From Favolaschia claudopus (taxonomy: Eukaryota > Basidiomycota > Agaricomycetes > Agaricales > Mycenaceae): 64,000 nucleotides of DNA. The stretch lies in the NCBI GenBank assembly GCA_037176885.1, contig JAWWNJ010000082.1:992001-1056000 (forward strand). The letters run 5' to 3'. Below are positions 1 to 15,488 of the stretch, piece after piece. The notes under the pieces are model-generated. The model was not told the DNA's origin and did not search any database. It was given only the letters and a program-made list of their open reading frames with translations. A program made the translations under genes and the position numbers. Position 1 is the stretch's first letter. Each line of letters begins with the position of its first letter.

Positions 1-487
1 CCACATCGATACCTGTCTGATTTCCCTCGTTCAGTTTCAGTTCCCATAGTTAACGGACGCTTATGTGGCCCACGAGCCTTTGTGGATGGTGGTTGAATGG
101 TGGCGAAGGGCAAGACGCGTCACGGTCACGCCTGGATTGTTTGCCGCTCAAACACTGACGTAAGCAATAACAGTTGAACAGAGAAGTTCAAGTTAGAGAA
201 ATTGGGCCTCCGCCCTCAAATTTGCCCTTGCGAACTTGATTGCTGTGGAAATCTTTAAAACGAGATTATTTTTATTTTTTTGTTTGGCCTTCGACGCGCG
301 AAGACAAAAAGGTTCTGATTCTTCAAGTGGTTTCAAGAAAGGAACTCAAAATAGCCTCTGCAGTACCTCGGCCTATCAAGAAAGCAAGGATGATGGTAGA
401 TTCACATCCAAACTGCAGAGGTATAGTCCATTTTTAGGAATTTGAAGTAACATTAAGAAAGATTGAAAGAAAACTGATTCGAAGCAT
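1..487. other. Intergenic, no gene seen
   Basis: No reading frame with recognisable protein character on either strand. This is the 3' flank of the F-box copy to its right. Nothing further can be supported. Confidence 0.5.
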
Positions 488-2041
488 TCACCATTCATCC
501 TCCAGGGGATCAGTCACTGTGCAGGCGAGTACCCAACGAGAGTGAGCCCAATAAATCGCGGGATTTCGAAAGATAGGAACATACCAAGGGGTTTCGGCCA
601 AGATATGTGCTCGCCTTTTGATGAACTCGCCGTGAATAGCAGCAGGTCAAGACCATCCTCGATGAGAGTTCTAAATACTGCACTGGCCGACTCCCCTGGG
701 GTTATGAGATCTCGATACTGATCAAGCGACCACTCGTCCTCGTCCGACCATGGGCGCGGACTTGCACGAGGGATGGCCATTATGATGTGTAACTTCTTTA
801 ATTTCGTTATTGGGAACATGGCTTTGGCAGCTCTATCTCGGTTGCGTAGCATCACGGATAGCTGCTCGAAATCGAGGGAGGAAGCCGCTAGGGAGCCTGC
901 TCGAATGCTGAGACTCCTCAGTCCGCCAAGATGGCTGACCCGCCGTAGGATTGCTTCGAGCGTATCATTGAGATTGTCGCAGTCGTGTATGTCGAGTGTT
1001 TCGAGTGCCGGAAAAGCGGCGAGGAAGTCGTAGAATTCAGTGGTCCTGGCATCTCCGACGCTCATGCCCAGGCTGCGAAGCGCACAGGAAGAACGAGTGA
1101 CGAGGGAGAGGATGTCTGCAGTGTCGTGAACAGACAGCGAGTCATCACGGGTGATGTGGAGATCTCGAAGGTTCGGAAGGACAGCCTTGCCAAGAATGTA
1201 AGACCTGCTGAGTTTCAGAACCGCCAGATTTTGGTGAGTGGTAACCTTTATCGGGAGTGTATCCGTTTTATATTCGCTGATGAAGCACTTCAGGCGCTGA
1301 AGAGCGGGAAATTGATCCAAGATACAGAAGAAGAAACCGGCGGAGATTTCATCTGCATCGTGTCGTTATATTATTGAAAGAGAGGCTGTATTCGGGCATG
1401 TTACGACAAAACCGGAGGTCACAGAGCAAAGGAGCGCTGTCCAGAATGTCTGACAAACGAGCCTCTTCGAAGGATGGGACGTGAATAGTCTGAAGAAGAG
1501 GAAGGGATGTGTTGGGAGGAATTATCTGGTCAAATTGGACGCCGAAAACACGAGCTTCGAGACGATAGATCTGCGCCGCATATGTGGACAGAAAATGTAA
1601 AAATTCCGTGGAAATCTCCTTCAGCAAAGATTGTTGTGAATCAGCGAGTTGTCCTAGACGGGGGAAGAGGCGATCTCGATCGAGGCCCAAGGAAAGAGGG
1701 TAGCCTTTGGCACGCTGGATCCACGTTTGAAGCAAACAAAGTGCGGTTTGCGAGTACGTGTCCCAGCGATCGCTCTCCCAAGGAAATTCGAGGTAAATGG
1801 AGCACCACAACTGGCAGGTCTCAAGGGCAATTTCCCTCCAGCGACGGCAAATCTGCGCGAGAAGGAGAGGCGCAGTTTCGGGTGAGGGTTTGACCCGTCC
1901 ATGCACTGGCAAACATAGGATGAAAATATCAGAGATGATTTCTGGGGGCAAATCGTGCACCGGGGTGGAATTTCTTCCTAGATCTAGAGCGATGAGCCCG
2001 GCCGACAGGCTGTCGGAGCCAGAAGCAATATCCTGAGACAT
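488..2041 (-). pseudogene. F-box protein copy with an internal frameshift
   Basis: The start at 2041 gives a protein with an F-box-like segment near residues 28-75 (LPPEIISDIFILCLPV, then CRRWREIALETCQLW), followed by a leucine-rich region. F-box proteins normally bind Skp1 and recruit substrates to SCF ubiquitin ligases. The intact paralog is at 12395-13946. Around 1345-1365 this copy is 8 nt shorter than the paralog, and the frame ends in TGA; the paralog-like frame resumes at once (ISAGFFF, LQRLKCF) and runs to the end. The last intron is 517-584 (GTATGT...CAG), and the terminal exon 488-516 encodes a tail nearly identical to the paralog's (VTDPLEDEW). I call it a pseudogene because no GT-AG pair removes the shift. 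A sequencing error cannot be excluded. Confidence 0.75.
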
Positions 2042-2363
2042 GAGCTATGCCAAGCAAGTAGGATCCAGATGAGATGGGGTGGTAGTAGACGAAGGAGATC
2101 GTGGTCGAAAGCAAAAGGCTGTCAAGTGCCGTAATTTCCCCACCTACCACAATATCCGAATCGTTGCAACTCGCAGGGAGGACAAACAGGTTAAATAGGA
2201 TACACATAGGTACAGGACTAAGAAACAGCTAGAGAGCATGCGAAGGCTAACGAGATACATATCCAAGTGTGTAAGTATAAGTAGAAGTAGGAGAAAATGA
2301 GGCCTCACGGCGGAAAGCATTGCGAAGAGTCAAAGTCAAAGTATCGGCAAAGAGGCACCAGTC

Positions 2364-3608
2364 TCATACATGCGCCGCGTCATCGTCCGGACGCGGAGAA
2401 TACCCGTGACCCTGAGGACTCAGAGAAGCAGCAGCAGCATGCCCATTCCCATGAGAATGCGAGCGCGAATGCCTATGCCCCCGCCCAGCCTTCTCCTGCG
2501 CCACACGCGGCCGCTGCTTCCACCCGTACTTGCGGAACGCCTGTATGGTGACGACGACGGGGACGATCGTCACTGTTAGTGCGAGGATCTGCGAAACGAG
2601 AAGCCATTATATGAGCTTCCGACAACAAAGCCCATGAATGAATCGGAATCACTCACCTGCCCGAACCCCCACGTCGACTCATCATCGTCATGACAGGGCG
2701 CGTTCCGCTGTATCTGCAGCTCGGTGTCGCCGACGCTGATGACATAGGGGACGAGAATGAAGAGGCCGAGGATGATGAGGTGCGGATCGAGCGAGAGCGA
2801 GGGCGGGAGGCGCATTGGGTTCGAGGCGGTCGTCGTGCTGTTTGAGGGTTTCGGCGTGTGCGGCGTCGAAGGGGAAGGTGGTAGTGGTGAGATGGGTGTC
2901 GCAGGCGGGGGCGTTGGGGACCGGAGGGCAGGGACAGTCGAGGCCGCCGAATGTCGTCGTATGAGCGGCAACAATGTCGCCTTCTTCGCATTTTCAAGCC
3001 GAATCGAACTCGTCACCCTCCTCGATAGGAACACCGCAGCCACGACCGTATACCCCGCAAGCAAAATCGAAATCACCACAAGCGCCGCCGTCCTCCCCGC
3101 CCCCGTCGCACTCGTCGACATAAACAGCACCACAAACACCGTCCCTTCCGCCTGTTCCGTGAACCCATTATCCAACTCCTTCGCGCGCACCCACAAATAC
3201 AGTATACACGCAATGGAGAAATACGTCTGTCCAATGGCGGTATACTGCACCGCATGCGATCCGCGCGGGTGGCGATTGTACGTCGCCAACGCCATGAAGA
3301 TGGCCCAGTTGGCGAGCCAGACGAGGTCCGTGACGATGATGGCTTGGTAGAGCGGGAGTTCGTCCCGGACGGCGGAGACGAGAGCGGAGACGGTGAGCCC
3401 GAAGGAGGTGCCCATGAGCGTCCAGACGGAGTTGAGGGCTTCCTCGAGGGAGCGCGCCGTGAGGAGAACTAGATGATAGTACCATTCAGCTCAGTTTGAC
3501 GAGACATGGAACAGGATAGAGCGATCTTGCCTAGGGCGATAGTTTGGACATAGAACGAGATGCGGACGCCGAGTCCGCTGATATCAGGATTCGGGGGAAG
3601 GCACTGAT
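2364..3608 (-). CDS. Multi-pass membrane protein of unknown function (5' end incomplete)
   Basis: Three exons join in frame: 3531-3608, 2657-3468 and 2364-2588. The product reads PNPDISGLGVRISFYVQT, then about six further hydrophobic segments (including LYQAIIVTDLVWLANWAIF and LIILGLFILVPYVISVG), then a His/Arg-rich cytosolic-type tail. I remember this arrangement from uncharacterised agaricomycete membrane proteins; no function is known to me. The segment between the fifth and sixth helices is Pro/Ser/Thr-rich and carries TPPPATPISPLPPSP. The intron 3469-3530 starts with GCAAGA instead of GT, and the reading frame supports it. The exon(s) encoding the true N terminus lie upstream (3609-3760) and could not be resolved, so the start is not a real initiation codon. 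Confidence 0.7.
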
Positions 3609-4580
3609 CTTGCAGGCTCACTGCTAGCCATAAGAAGGTAGAGTAAGGCTAGGAATTGGGACTTACTACAGAGCAGGTAAGCGTAAAAGCTAAGGTTTTT
3701 CCATGGGCGTCAAAGTGCTGTGGAAGCTGATGTCGGCTATGTTAGAAGCGCCCAAGGCGCCTACCATCCCAAAGTCGTCCAGCACCACGAGTATGAGGGA
3801 GAGCAAAGACAGAAGGAAGCTAGAAAGCACCAGTAGTAGCTACGTGGTCGTGGTCGACGTACGAATGTGGAGCCTTGGACGCCAAAAATTTCCTTTTTGG
3901 GTTGGAACTTGGCCGGCCTGAATCTGCTATCTGAACAGCTTCATCTTCTATAGCACAACATATAGGTGAGTTAGTTAAAGGATTGTACAGGTAACGACCA
4001 CCAGGGTTCAGAGGTATGTGAGTATTGTAAGTAGCTTGCATGTGACATTAGTACGAGGTTGTGCAGAGAAAGGAAAATATGCAGTGAGAGATATTGAGTA
4101 TGTGTGTGTGAGAGAGAGACAGTCAGTTACATATACACCAGAGAGATATAAAAACCGTAGATCCAAGAGAAAACAACAACGACAGAGGGGAATGGCACGG
4201 CGCTTCGCGAGGCGTAGGCTTGATACGAAGGTAGAGTCGCCTTGTCCCTTAAAGAGATCTCCCCAACGCGGGACGTACCCGCCATGCCCACAAGCGCTTG
4301 TCGTACACCGCTGGTTAGGTCCGGGATAGGTAGACGCTGCAGCAGATAGAGACATGCGTCCACCCCGCCTTGGTATAGGCAGCACCTAGTCCGCATTACC
4401 CAAGCGACTACCCTCCGACCATGCCTCCGTCCTGAGCGTTCGAGTAAAGTGGCGCGGGACTCGTTGCTTGTATCCGCCCATCCACAGGGCTCTTTGCGCG
4501 TGTCCTCCCTCGACGCATCCAGCATCCTTCCATTCCGCACGATATCATCGCGGTGGCGCCGCATCCATCCCCCGCCAACG
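3609..4580. other. Intergenic; 5' end of membrane gene and 3' flank of G-alpha gene
   Basis: The right part follows the G-alpha stop codon at 4581. The left part probably contains one or more short 5' exons of the membrane protein gene. A possible donor GTAAGT lies just left of 3660 on the minus strand, but no unique start could be chosen. No other gene is supported. Confidence 0.45.
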
Positions 4581-7856
<3,276 letters not shown>

Positions 7857-8395
7857 CGAGTGCCAAAGCAGAGAGAAACGACGTGGGGAACGGCGGATGA
7901 GAGAACCGAGGGTGAGAAGGGCGAGGGCACAGATTCGCCGGTCCGCGAGAACGTCCAGTCAGTCCTCCCAGGCTGTTAGAGTACACAGCACACAGCTAAC
8001 TCTTCACAGGGAACGCCGTCCACAGCGAGCAAAGCCAGTGTAGAGAACGGCGAGGTCGACGGGGAGAGCAGAGAGAGTTGGTCGACTCTGACAGCGCTGC
8101 CGCTGTCGTTACTGGCCGCCACACGCATCATCCCGCCAATCACCTTCAATATTGCCTTTTATGGACACCCCTGCTGATCTTACTGACATTTGTGATGGTG
8201 GCGGGATAGATTTCGCCAGTTTTTGTTCTGCGGATGCTGTTAAATTTTCGAGAACGTTCGCCGTCGCGATTTCCAGACGCGTGAATCTTTTTGTATTTTT
8301 TTTTCTGTCGACGTTTCGAATTGCAAGACTGAAAAGTATATGTTGATTAGTTGCCTTTGGTGGCCCATACCGGACAAAATGCAGGAAATCATTTC

Positions 8396-8700
8396 CATCA
8401 CCGGTCATCATCGCCCATCCCCATCAATCCTTAACCATCCTCAGCTGTCACCAACCATCCTTGTCAATCGTTCCTTTTCCCAACACATCCCTTTCCAGTC
8501 CTCACTCGTCCTCACTCGTCTTAGCCTGTCATCATGATATCCTAATGATATCCCGGTCAATCCTCAATTTCCTTGTCATCGTCTGTCCTCAGGCATCCTA
8601 AGACATCCCAACACATCCTAAATTTGAGTGCTTTTTGTATGCGAAGCCCATCCTTGACCATTCCAGGCCATCCTACCCTGGCCATCGAATCAAACAGGGT
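8396..8700 (+). repeat. CATCC-rich interspersed short repeat array (left)
   Basis: About twenty irregular copies of CATCC/AATCC spaced 8-20 bp apart, for example in 8409-8460 and 8590-8690. It mirrors the GGATG array at 11455-11585. Confidence 0.65.
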
Positions 8701-10619
8701 TTATCCCGACTTCGATCTCCGGCACAACTTCGGCACCAATGGCTTTGATGATCTACCGGACTCGGCAATGCCGATTTGATTTCATCATTCGCTTCGCCCC
8801 GGCAGCTACTTGAGCAAACACCAAATCAGCGAAGACAAAGTTCAGTTTTTTGCATGCCCTGTGCAAAGTTTGAAGGAAAAAATCGGCTTCTGATCGGCAG
8901 CCTCGAAAAACAGAGATTCAGGCTCAAGAAAACACTTGACGGCGGCGTTTCGAGAGCTTAAAATTTGGAATTATTTTCGAACGCTCGAATACAGAGCCCA
9001 TTCAGAACATAGCGCGTCGTGTGCTGGAAAACGAAACAACAAAGTTGAAGGTAGTATTTGCTACATTCCGATGGATTCAAAAACTGATTTATCCTCTTCG
9101 AGCATTGAATTTTGAAGGATTACTGTCACTGGAACGATTAATATTCGGGTAGCAAGTGATATGCTGCCGAGGGCGAGTGCTTGGCCCAGCAAATTGAAGG
9201 TATTCCACACGGCTTTATCTGATGCAAGTTTTAAAGGTCAGCCGGTGTTTGAGCGAAGTATTGAGGTAGCATTGAAGGCGTATGAATGAATGTAAGCAAA
9301 AACAAACAGGCTTGGAGGATTCGTAAATGCAACACAGCAAACGGAGAGCCTAGGCCTGGAAGCGAGGAGCAGGGTGAGGTGGGGAGGAAGACGAAACAAA
9401 TTTATCCGACACGGATTTGTCTCGAATTCCCAAGTATTGGGCTGAAGTAACTTGAAGTAGGTTGCATCTTACCCACCTTGCTCGACCTTGCTTCAGATTA
9501 TATTCTAGTGGTGGTTTGATTCGAAGCTCCCTCTTCCAATCAGCTTATATCAATATCCATAGCCTTCCTTCTGAAATAGCAGCAGATTCGTTTCCTGCAC
9601 GCGTGACAATTGATTTCAGAAATCAAATTGCTAGTTAGAGGGGATTCAGAACCCGGAGCTTTCATCAAAGACACAGAAATTGCGGGGTCCACCAGGACCA
9701 GAAACTCTTGAAGAGGATGGTCAGCCAGCGGTTTACATAACATAAATATTGAATATGCATCGAGAGCTTGTAACTACTATATCTCTCTCAGAACATGAAG
9801 GAGTGAAAATTTTGCAAGGAGTTGGAGAGAACCGTCAGTGGCAGCGTAAACTTGAACGTCGAGTTCGGAAATTGGTTCGAATTATAACTGAACCAAGCCA
9901 AACGGAGGTGAGTGAGGCTTTAGGTAAATGTTCTGTGACACAGATCTGCTGTTTACATAAAAATCACCCCAAAGTCGCATACTAACCCTCCACTTTTATT
10001 CTGTTAGTATTCTGTGTATACCCATCGCTTCCGCGGCACAATCGACACGGACAATTTGAACCGTGGAAAGGTTTGATTGATCGCATCACTTGACCCAACC
10101 TCGACTTTCAAATATTCGTTCGCAGTTCCTCTCGCAAGACCGATACCCAAGTAAACCTTCGATTCCTTTCATACGGTTCTTATCACCTTTTCCACAAATC
10201 TCAGCCAATTCCAGCCACTGCACACGGAGAAATTCATTCATATTCCACGCTGACACGATTTTATTGATTGATGTCCGTCAGGCCGTCACAAATGGGCGGC
10301 AGGATTTGGTACTTTGGTACTCGCTTTGTGCATTTTCGTTTTTACTGGCTCAGTTTCCTCGCTCTTCAGTACCTACTTACCTAAGTTACCTTTTCGTTAG
10401 AGTGATCGCTGCGTACTTCGGAGTCCGATAGACTGCGTTCGTTTTGTTTGGGTATAGTTTCTCTGGTGTAAGCTAGTACCCTGGTAGCGATGAGGGCCTT
10501 AAATAAGTCAGGTAGAATATTAGAGTGAATCGACCTTGTAACTGTCCCCCGGGATTCAACCTCGACCCAGGATGGGTCGATATAGCGCAACACAAACCGA
10601 TGAAAAGAGAAGAGCAAAA

Positions 10620-11160
10620 TTGAACATCAACCATTGATTGAGATTCGATGATACTGCTTATAGACTACCCCTGGACGGGATTCGATGCCCCCAATACAGT
10701 AAATCAATTTTGTATCAGCGCCCGTCGATCCTTTGCAATACAAACCTCAAGGAAAGAGCGGCGGTAGGCATCCGCGCTACAGGCTTATTTGAAACTGGAT
10801 CTGTGTTCAGTGTCAAGGGAACGCAATTTCAAGGGTCAGAAGGCATGAAGAATGTATGTCTGTTCGCGGCAGCTGCACTCGCAGTGCCTAGCCGCAATTG
10901 AAATGGTCGTACGAACTTCCAAGAAAATGAACATCAACCTTTCATCCAAGAAAAAAGAAAGAAAAGTGAAGCTAAACAATGTCAACCGTATGACCTACCC
11001 CCGAGTCAAATGGGGAACCCCGTTGTTGATGTTCGAACGTGCTACCTCCCTTTCTAGGCTGGTTATAGGCTTTCTTGAAACTCGATTACTTTCAGTGTTC
11101 AAGGTTCTCAATTTCATCAGGATATGCGGAATGAATTACGGGGAGAATGCATCTTGAAAT
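10620..11160 (+). repeat. Weak direct duplication inside the gene-free tract
   Basis: Landmarks repeat in order: TGAACATCAACC at about 10621 and 10927, a GACCTACCCC/GACTACCCC block, and TTTGAAACTGGAT...TTCAGTGTCAAGG near 10790 against CTTGAAACTCGAT...TTCAGTGTTCAAGG near 11070. Divergence is high, so this is an old duplication. Confidence 0.35.
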
Positions 11161-11454
11161 GTGCTCAAGAGGCCGTTGTTATCCTTCTACAACCAAATAA
11201 TGACACAAACCTAGTCTCCAACGCTTTCAACACCACAGTGAAGGCACTGAAAGCACGGCATGGAATGCCGAAGATTGCCTGTGCGATATTAAGATCCGCC
11301 TCTGGCGATCAGCTGTCGAACACGGAATGTTGCGCATGCCGCGTACCAATGACGGCTTGGCACGAGGATAATCTGGGATGCGTTGGGACAGATTATGTCC
11401 TCAAATTCACTCCATTTGCCTTGTTCTGAGTTTCCCTGGGTTGTCATCAGGACA

Positions 11455-11585
11455 GGTCCCAATGTGGTCCCAAGTCATCCCAAGGATGAACAGGGATTGA
11501 TGAGGATTTCATCGTGTTCGATGAGGATCGGTTGGGATGGGCGAGGATTGATGAGGATGAATTGGGATGATGGATGACGAGCTGG
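11455..11585 (-). repeat. GGATG-rich array (right, inverted relative to 8396-8700)
   Basis: Around ten copies of GGATG/GGATT in 130 bp (GATTGATGAGGAT occurs twice). Read on the minus strand it resembles the CATCC array at 8396-8700. Confidence 0.65.
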
Positions 11586-11650
11586 GACAGGCAGTGAAAG
11601 TTAAAACCGTTTATTTTTGTCCGATGGCGGCCTTCATAGTTGCCGATTAG

Positions 11651-12394
11651 GATATGGAGCTTGAGGGTTGTAGGTGGGCGAAGTCCAAGTGAAAAACACG
11701 CGGTGTTGGACGCGAACGAGGATAAACGGTGACGGTAAAGCAAAGCACGTTGGAGTACGATTTATATGCGCTCATTTGAACGGTTGAACCTGGAACGAGA
11801 AATCTGGCAGAAGGAGACCACAGACGCAACAAGCGATTATCTTCCTCTGAGTTCTCGTCTGAATCGAGAGTGCGCCGCTTTTCGTACTTATCAATAGCCA
11901 TGCGAATGCGAGCGATAGTCTCGTCGATTCGAGTCATCTGTGCCGAATTCATTATTCTATGGTTAAAGTTGGTGTCGAAAAATATACCTCGGGCTGCGTC
12001 GGAGTCGGGCACAAACATCAAGTTTGAGGTTGGGTTTGATTTTACGCTTCACGCGCTTGTGGATGAAAGCCCTCGCCCGGAGGGGTCAAAAAAATGGTCC
12101 AGAGTGCCCTTGGTGCGTGGGTGCTCGGAATTATTGGCGGATGGCCGCTAGTGTTACAGTAAAGACCAGTAAAGCTTGCGGTAGTAGCCTGCATCGGCGG
12201 AGGGTATCCACAGGCGCGAGGTCGAAGGGACAAAACGCGTCAGGCGCGTCGTTGTCGACGTTGACGCGAAAAGGGGGGAGGGATGTCACAGTGATGTCAC
12301 ATATGTCACACTCATCTCACGCTCCTCGCCGCGTGACCGCATTCCAACCTCACTCCCACCACCACCTCTGCGAAATCCGCAGATCCTCACGATC
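11651..12394. other. Upstream region of F-box gene; doubtful minus-strand reading frame
   Basis: A 125-codon minus-strand frame (11647-12021) has a charged, possibly helical stretch (MTRIDETIARIRMAIDKYEK) but no family signal and no convincing start, so it is not called as a gene. The last 130 bp before the F-box start contain repeated TGTCAC/GTGACA elements (12285-12315), plausible regulatory sites. Confidence 0.35.
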
Positions 12395-13946
12395 ATGGTC
12401 CAGGACACTGTCTCTGATCCAGAGAGTCTCGCAGCAGGGCTCATTGCCCTGGATCTAGCAAGCAATACAGTGCACGAGTCGGACTTGCCACCAGAAATCA
12501 TTTCTGATATCTTCATCCTATGTTTGCCAGTGCATGGACGGGTGAAACCCGCCCCCGGAACTGCGCCTCTTCTTCTCGCGCAGATTTGCCGTCGCTGGAG
12601 GGAAATCGCCCTTGATACGCGCCAGATATGGTGCTCCATCTATCTCGAAATTCCTAGGGAGAGCAGTCGCTGGGACACGTACTCGCAAACCGCTCTTCGT
12701 TTACTCCAAACGTGGATCCCGCGTGCCAAAGGCTACCCTCTTTCTCTAGGTCTCGATCGAGATCATCTCTTGTACCGTCCAGAGCGACGCGTCCCCCGAA
12801 TTCAATATCACGAGAAGGGGATTTCCACGCAACTGTTGCATTTTCTGTCTACGTATGCAATGCAGATCTCCCGTTTCGAAGCTCGTGTCTCCGACAGCCA
12901 ATTTGACCAGATATTCCCTCCCAACACATGGTTTCCTCTTCTGCAGTCTCTTCATATCCCACGCTGCGACGAGACTCGGTTGTGGAACATTTTGCACAAC
13001 AGTTCTTCGCTCCGCGACCTCCGATTCTATCGTTACATGCCCCAATACAGGTACTCTTTGATTACTATAACGACGCTCGATGCAGGCAACACCGATTTCT
13101 CCGCCGGTTACTTCTTCTATATGTTGAATCAATTTGTCGATCTCCAGCGCCTGAAGTGCGCTATCAGCAATGGTCAACGAAAAGCATTGATATGGATCAC
13201 CCCTACACCCCACCAACAGCTGGCGGTTCTGAAACTCAACAAGTCAAACGTCCTCGCCAAGGCTGTTCTTCCAAACCTTCATGATCTCCAAATCACCGAT
13301 GACGACTCCGAGTCGCCTTTCCGCGAGATTCTCTCCCTCGTCACTCGCTCTTCCTGTGCGCTTTCCAGCCTGGGCATGTGCATCGGAGATGCCACAAGCT
13401 CCGAATTCCACGACTTTCTCGCCGCTCTTCCGGTGCTCGAATCCCTCGACATACAGGACTGCGACAACCTCGATCAGACTCTCAACACAATCCTACGTCC
13501 ACTCAGCTATCTTCGACGACTCACGAGTCTCAGCGTTCGAGCAGGCTTCTTATCGCCTTGCTCCCTCGATTTCGAGCTGTTATCTGTGCTGCTCCGCACC
13601 CGAGATGAAGCTGCCAAAGGCGCACACCCAATAGCGAAATTACAGAGTCTGCACATCACAATGACCTTCCGTCGTCGGATTGTGGACGAGCAGTGGTCGC
13701 TTGACGACTATCGGCATCTCATAACCCCAAGCTTACGGGAGTCAGCTAGCGATGCGGAGGTATTTAAGACTCTCGTTGCGAATGGTCTTGACCTGCTATT
13801 CACGGTGAACACAACCGATGGCGAGCACATATCTTGGCCGAAACCGCTTGGTATGTTCTCATCTTCCGAAACTCGCAGTTTATTGTCCTCACTCTCGTTC
13901 GGTATTCTCCTACACAGTGATTGATCCGCTGGAAGATAAATGGTGA
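12395..13946 (+). CDS. F-box protein with leucine-rich C-terminal region
   Basis: Two exons, 12395-13850 and 13918-13946, give 494 aa. The F-box-like segment lies at about residues 28-75 (LPPEIISDIFILCLPV, CRRWREIALDTRQIWC). The rest consists of irregular leucine-rich repeats (LRDLRFY, LQRLKCA, LAVLKLN, LHDLQIT, LESLDIQDCDNL, LTSLSVRAG). Family role: adaptor binding Skp1 in SCF ubiquitin ligases; the target is unknown. The uninterrupted frame runs on to 13926, but GTATGT at 13851 and CACAG at 13917 bracket an intron whose removal yields the tail VIDPLEDKW, and the broken paralog at 488-2041 has the same intron and tail. The gene converges on the MYND-SET gene, 148 bp away. Confidence 0.9.
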
Positions 13947-14094
13947 ATGCCTCGAATGGGTTTTCGAGGTAAAATATCCAAATCGGGAAGCTAGCAGGCG
14001 GTAGTTTCCGTATCCCACTGTTGAGACTGCAATCTGAACTTCAAATATGCGGGATATAGTATTTGCGACCGCCGACGCATCTTCCGTTACAACT

Positions 14095-15488
14095 TTACAA
14101 GTATACAGTCAAAACAATATCAGAATCATCCTGTGCGGTCATCCCCGCCAGCTCTGAATTTTCTGCTCTTCGGTATATCCTTTCCTGACCTTTCGAGTGC
14201 ACTGTGTAATCGGGGGCTTCTCTAAAAACAGTCAAGGACCCGTTGGCTCTAATTTCAATGTTAAGCTCCTCAGTCAACAACGCTGCAAGAAGAGGAATCC
14301 TCACCGGTCCTGGCAAAGTCCTCCTCCCTCGCCGACACCAACCTGGACATTTTTGCGGGTTCGTATCAAGCAAATCCATCAGCTGCGTAGCATCCTGATA
14401 TCTGCTGTGTCGATAACCGTGATACAACGCATGGACATCTCCACAGATTCCCTCCCACTTCCGTGCGCTCTCCGCATCACCGTAACACACGCAAATCTCG
14501 AATGCATCGTGCGCACGCTCAGCGATTTCCGCGTGGAATCCTTCTTCAGCGATGACGATCATTTGGGTTTCGATGTCCTTGAGGATGGCGAGAGGGTTCT
14601 CAACGCCCAAGGTGACCCGCATCGGAAGACGCTCCACGAATTGGTTGTAAGCGCGGATTCGACGCCCGGATGCTTCGCGTTCCGCGAGGGGACGGGAGCA
14701 TCCGGGACATGTGCAACCAAAGCCGTATTTTTCACGCAAGTATCCGAGCGGTTCTTCGTATCCTGATGCATTTGAAACGTACGACACCTCTAATTCCTGA
14801 CCCGCTTGAATTTCAATCAAGGCGTAGAGCTCTGAGACAAATAAATCCAAGTTCGATGCAATAATTTTACCGCACCTTCCTCTTCCGAATCATTATTCCA
14901 ACTGTAAGTCACATTCGGCCGGCTCTTTGGAGAACAGCATACATGGTTGATACGGCAGACTGTTTCACAGAGACCCCAGGAATCGCCACCCGCAGGCGTG
15001 AAATGCTTGAGTCGCTCGAAAACGTTCGTACCGCCTCCAGGAAACGACAAAACAAAGTCAAGCTGTTCTTTTGACAGCCCGGATATTTCTCGTTGGAGCC
15101 TCAGGTTGTTGCGACCGTCCAGAATGACGCGAGGCTTTTCTGATAAAATTAGTGTCCCGCGAGAGATTGGCTCTTTCGCGAGGACACCTTTACCTTTGCC
15201 CGGTATGTCCACAATGGCGATGGCGGGGAACACGGGTCCACATCCAGCCCTTTTGTGAAGGGACCAGTCCTGCGGTTACACCGATTGACGTTTCAACAAT
15301 GAATGATAATATATAATGCGAATTTCACCTTTTTCTGACATTCCCGACTGCAGTACATCCGTTTCTGGCATCTTGCACATCGACTCTTTCCTAAAGGCAC
15401 GCAGCCCATGGCTTCAGAATTTAGCGGGGAGGGGCAGGCATGAGCACGCACCTTCCTTGGCGCAACCATCTGCGCCGCACTCAACCAT
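14095..15488 (-). CDS. MYND-type zinc finger and SET domain protein
   Basis: Exons 15452-15488, 15411-15329, 15269-14876 and 14831-14095 sum to 417 codons (416 aa). The N terminus is a MYND zinc finger, with CARCQKRMYCSRECQKKDW and HKRAGC completed across the intron 15270-15328. The SET core follows: GKGKGVLAKEPISRG, then the NH...PNV segment, LYALIEIQAGQELEVSYV, and a post-SET cysteine cluster (GFGCTCPGC). The layout matches SMYD-type lysine methyltransferases, with SAM-dependent methylation of histones or other proteins as the expected activity. Two oddities: the NHSCxPN motif reads NHVCCSPKSRPNV, with extra residues, and the first intron (15412-15451) is only 40 bp. A start at 15484 reading through that intron is an alternative. 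Confidence 0.85.

Larger units (their letters stand above)
8340..11650. mobile_element. Probable decayed non-autonomous DNA element
   Basis: A 3.3-kb AT-richer, gene-free tract. Its two ends are roughly inverted: left GGCCCATACCGGACAAAA near 8360, and on the right the complement of GGCCGCCATCGGACAAAA near 11605-11630. Just inside each end lies a CATCC-rich (left, 8396-8700) or GGATG-rich (right, 11455-11585) array, that is, the same short repeat in opposite orientation. No transposase-like reading frame was found between them. Terminal inverted sequence plus inverted subterminal arrays is the usual form of a cut-and-paste element, but target-site duplications could not be identified, so the call is an inference. 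Confidence 0.4.

Noticed and set aside
11647..12021. Minus-strand frame with a helical charged stretch
   Set aside because: No clear start, no splice support and no family; mentioned only in the gap note.
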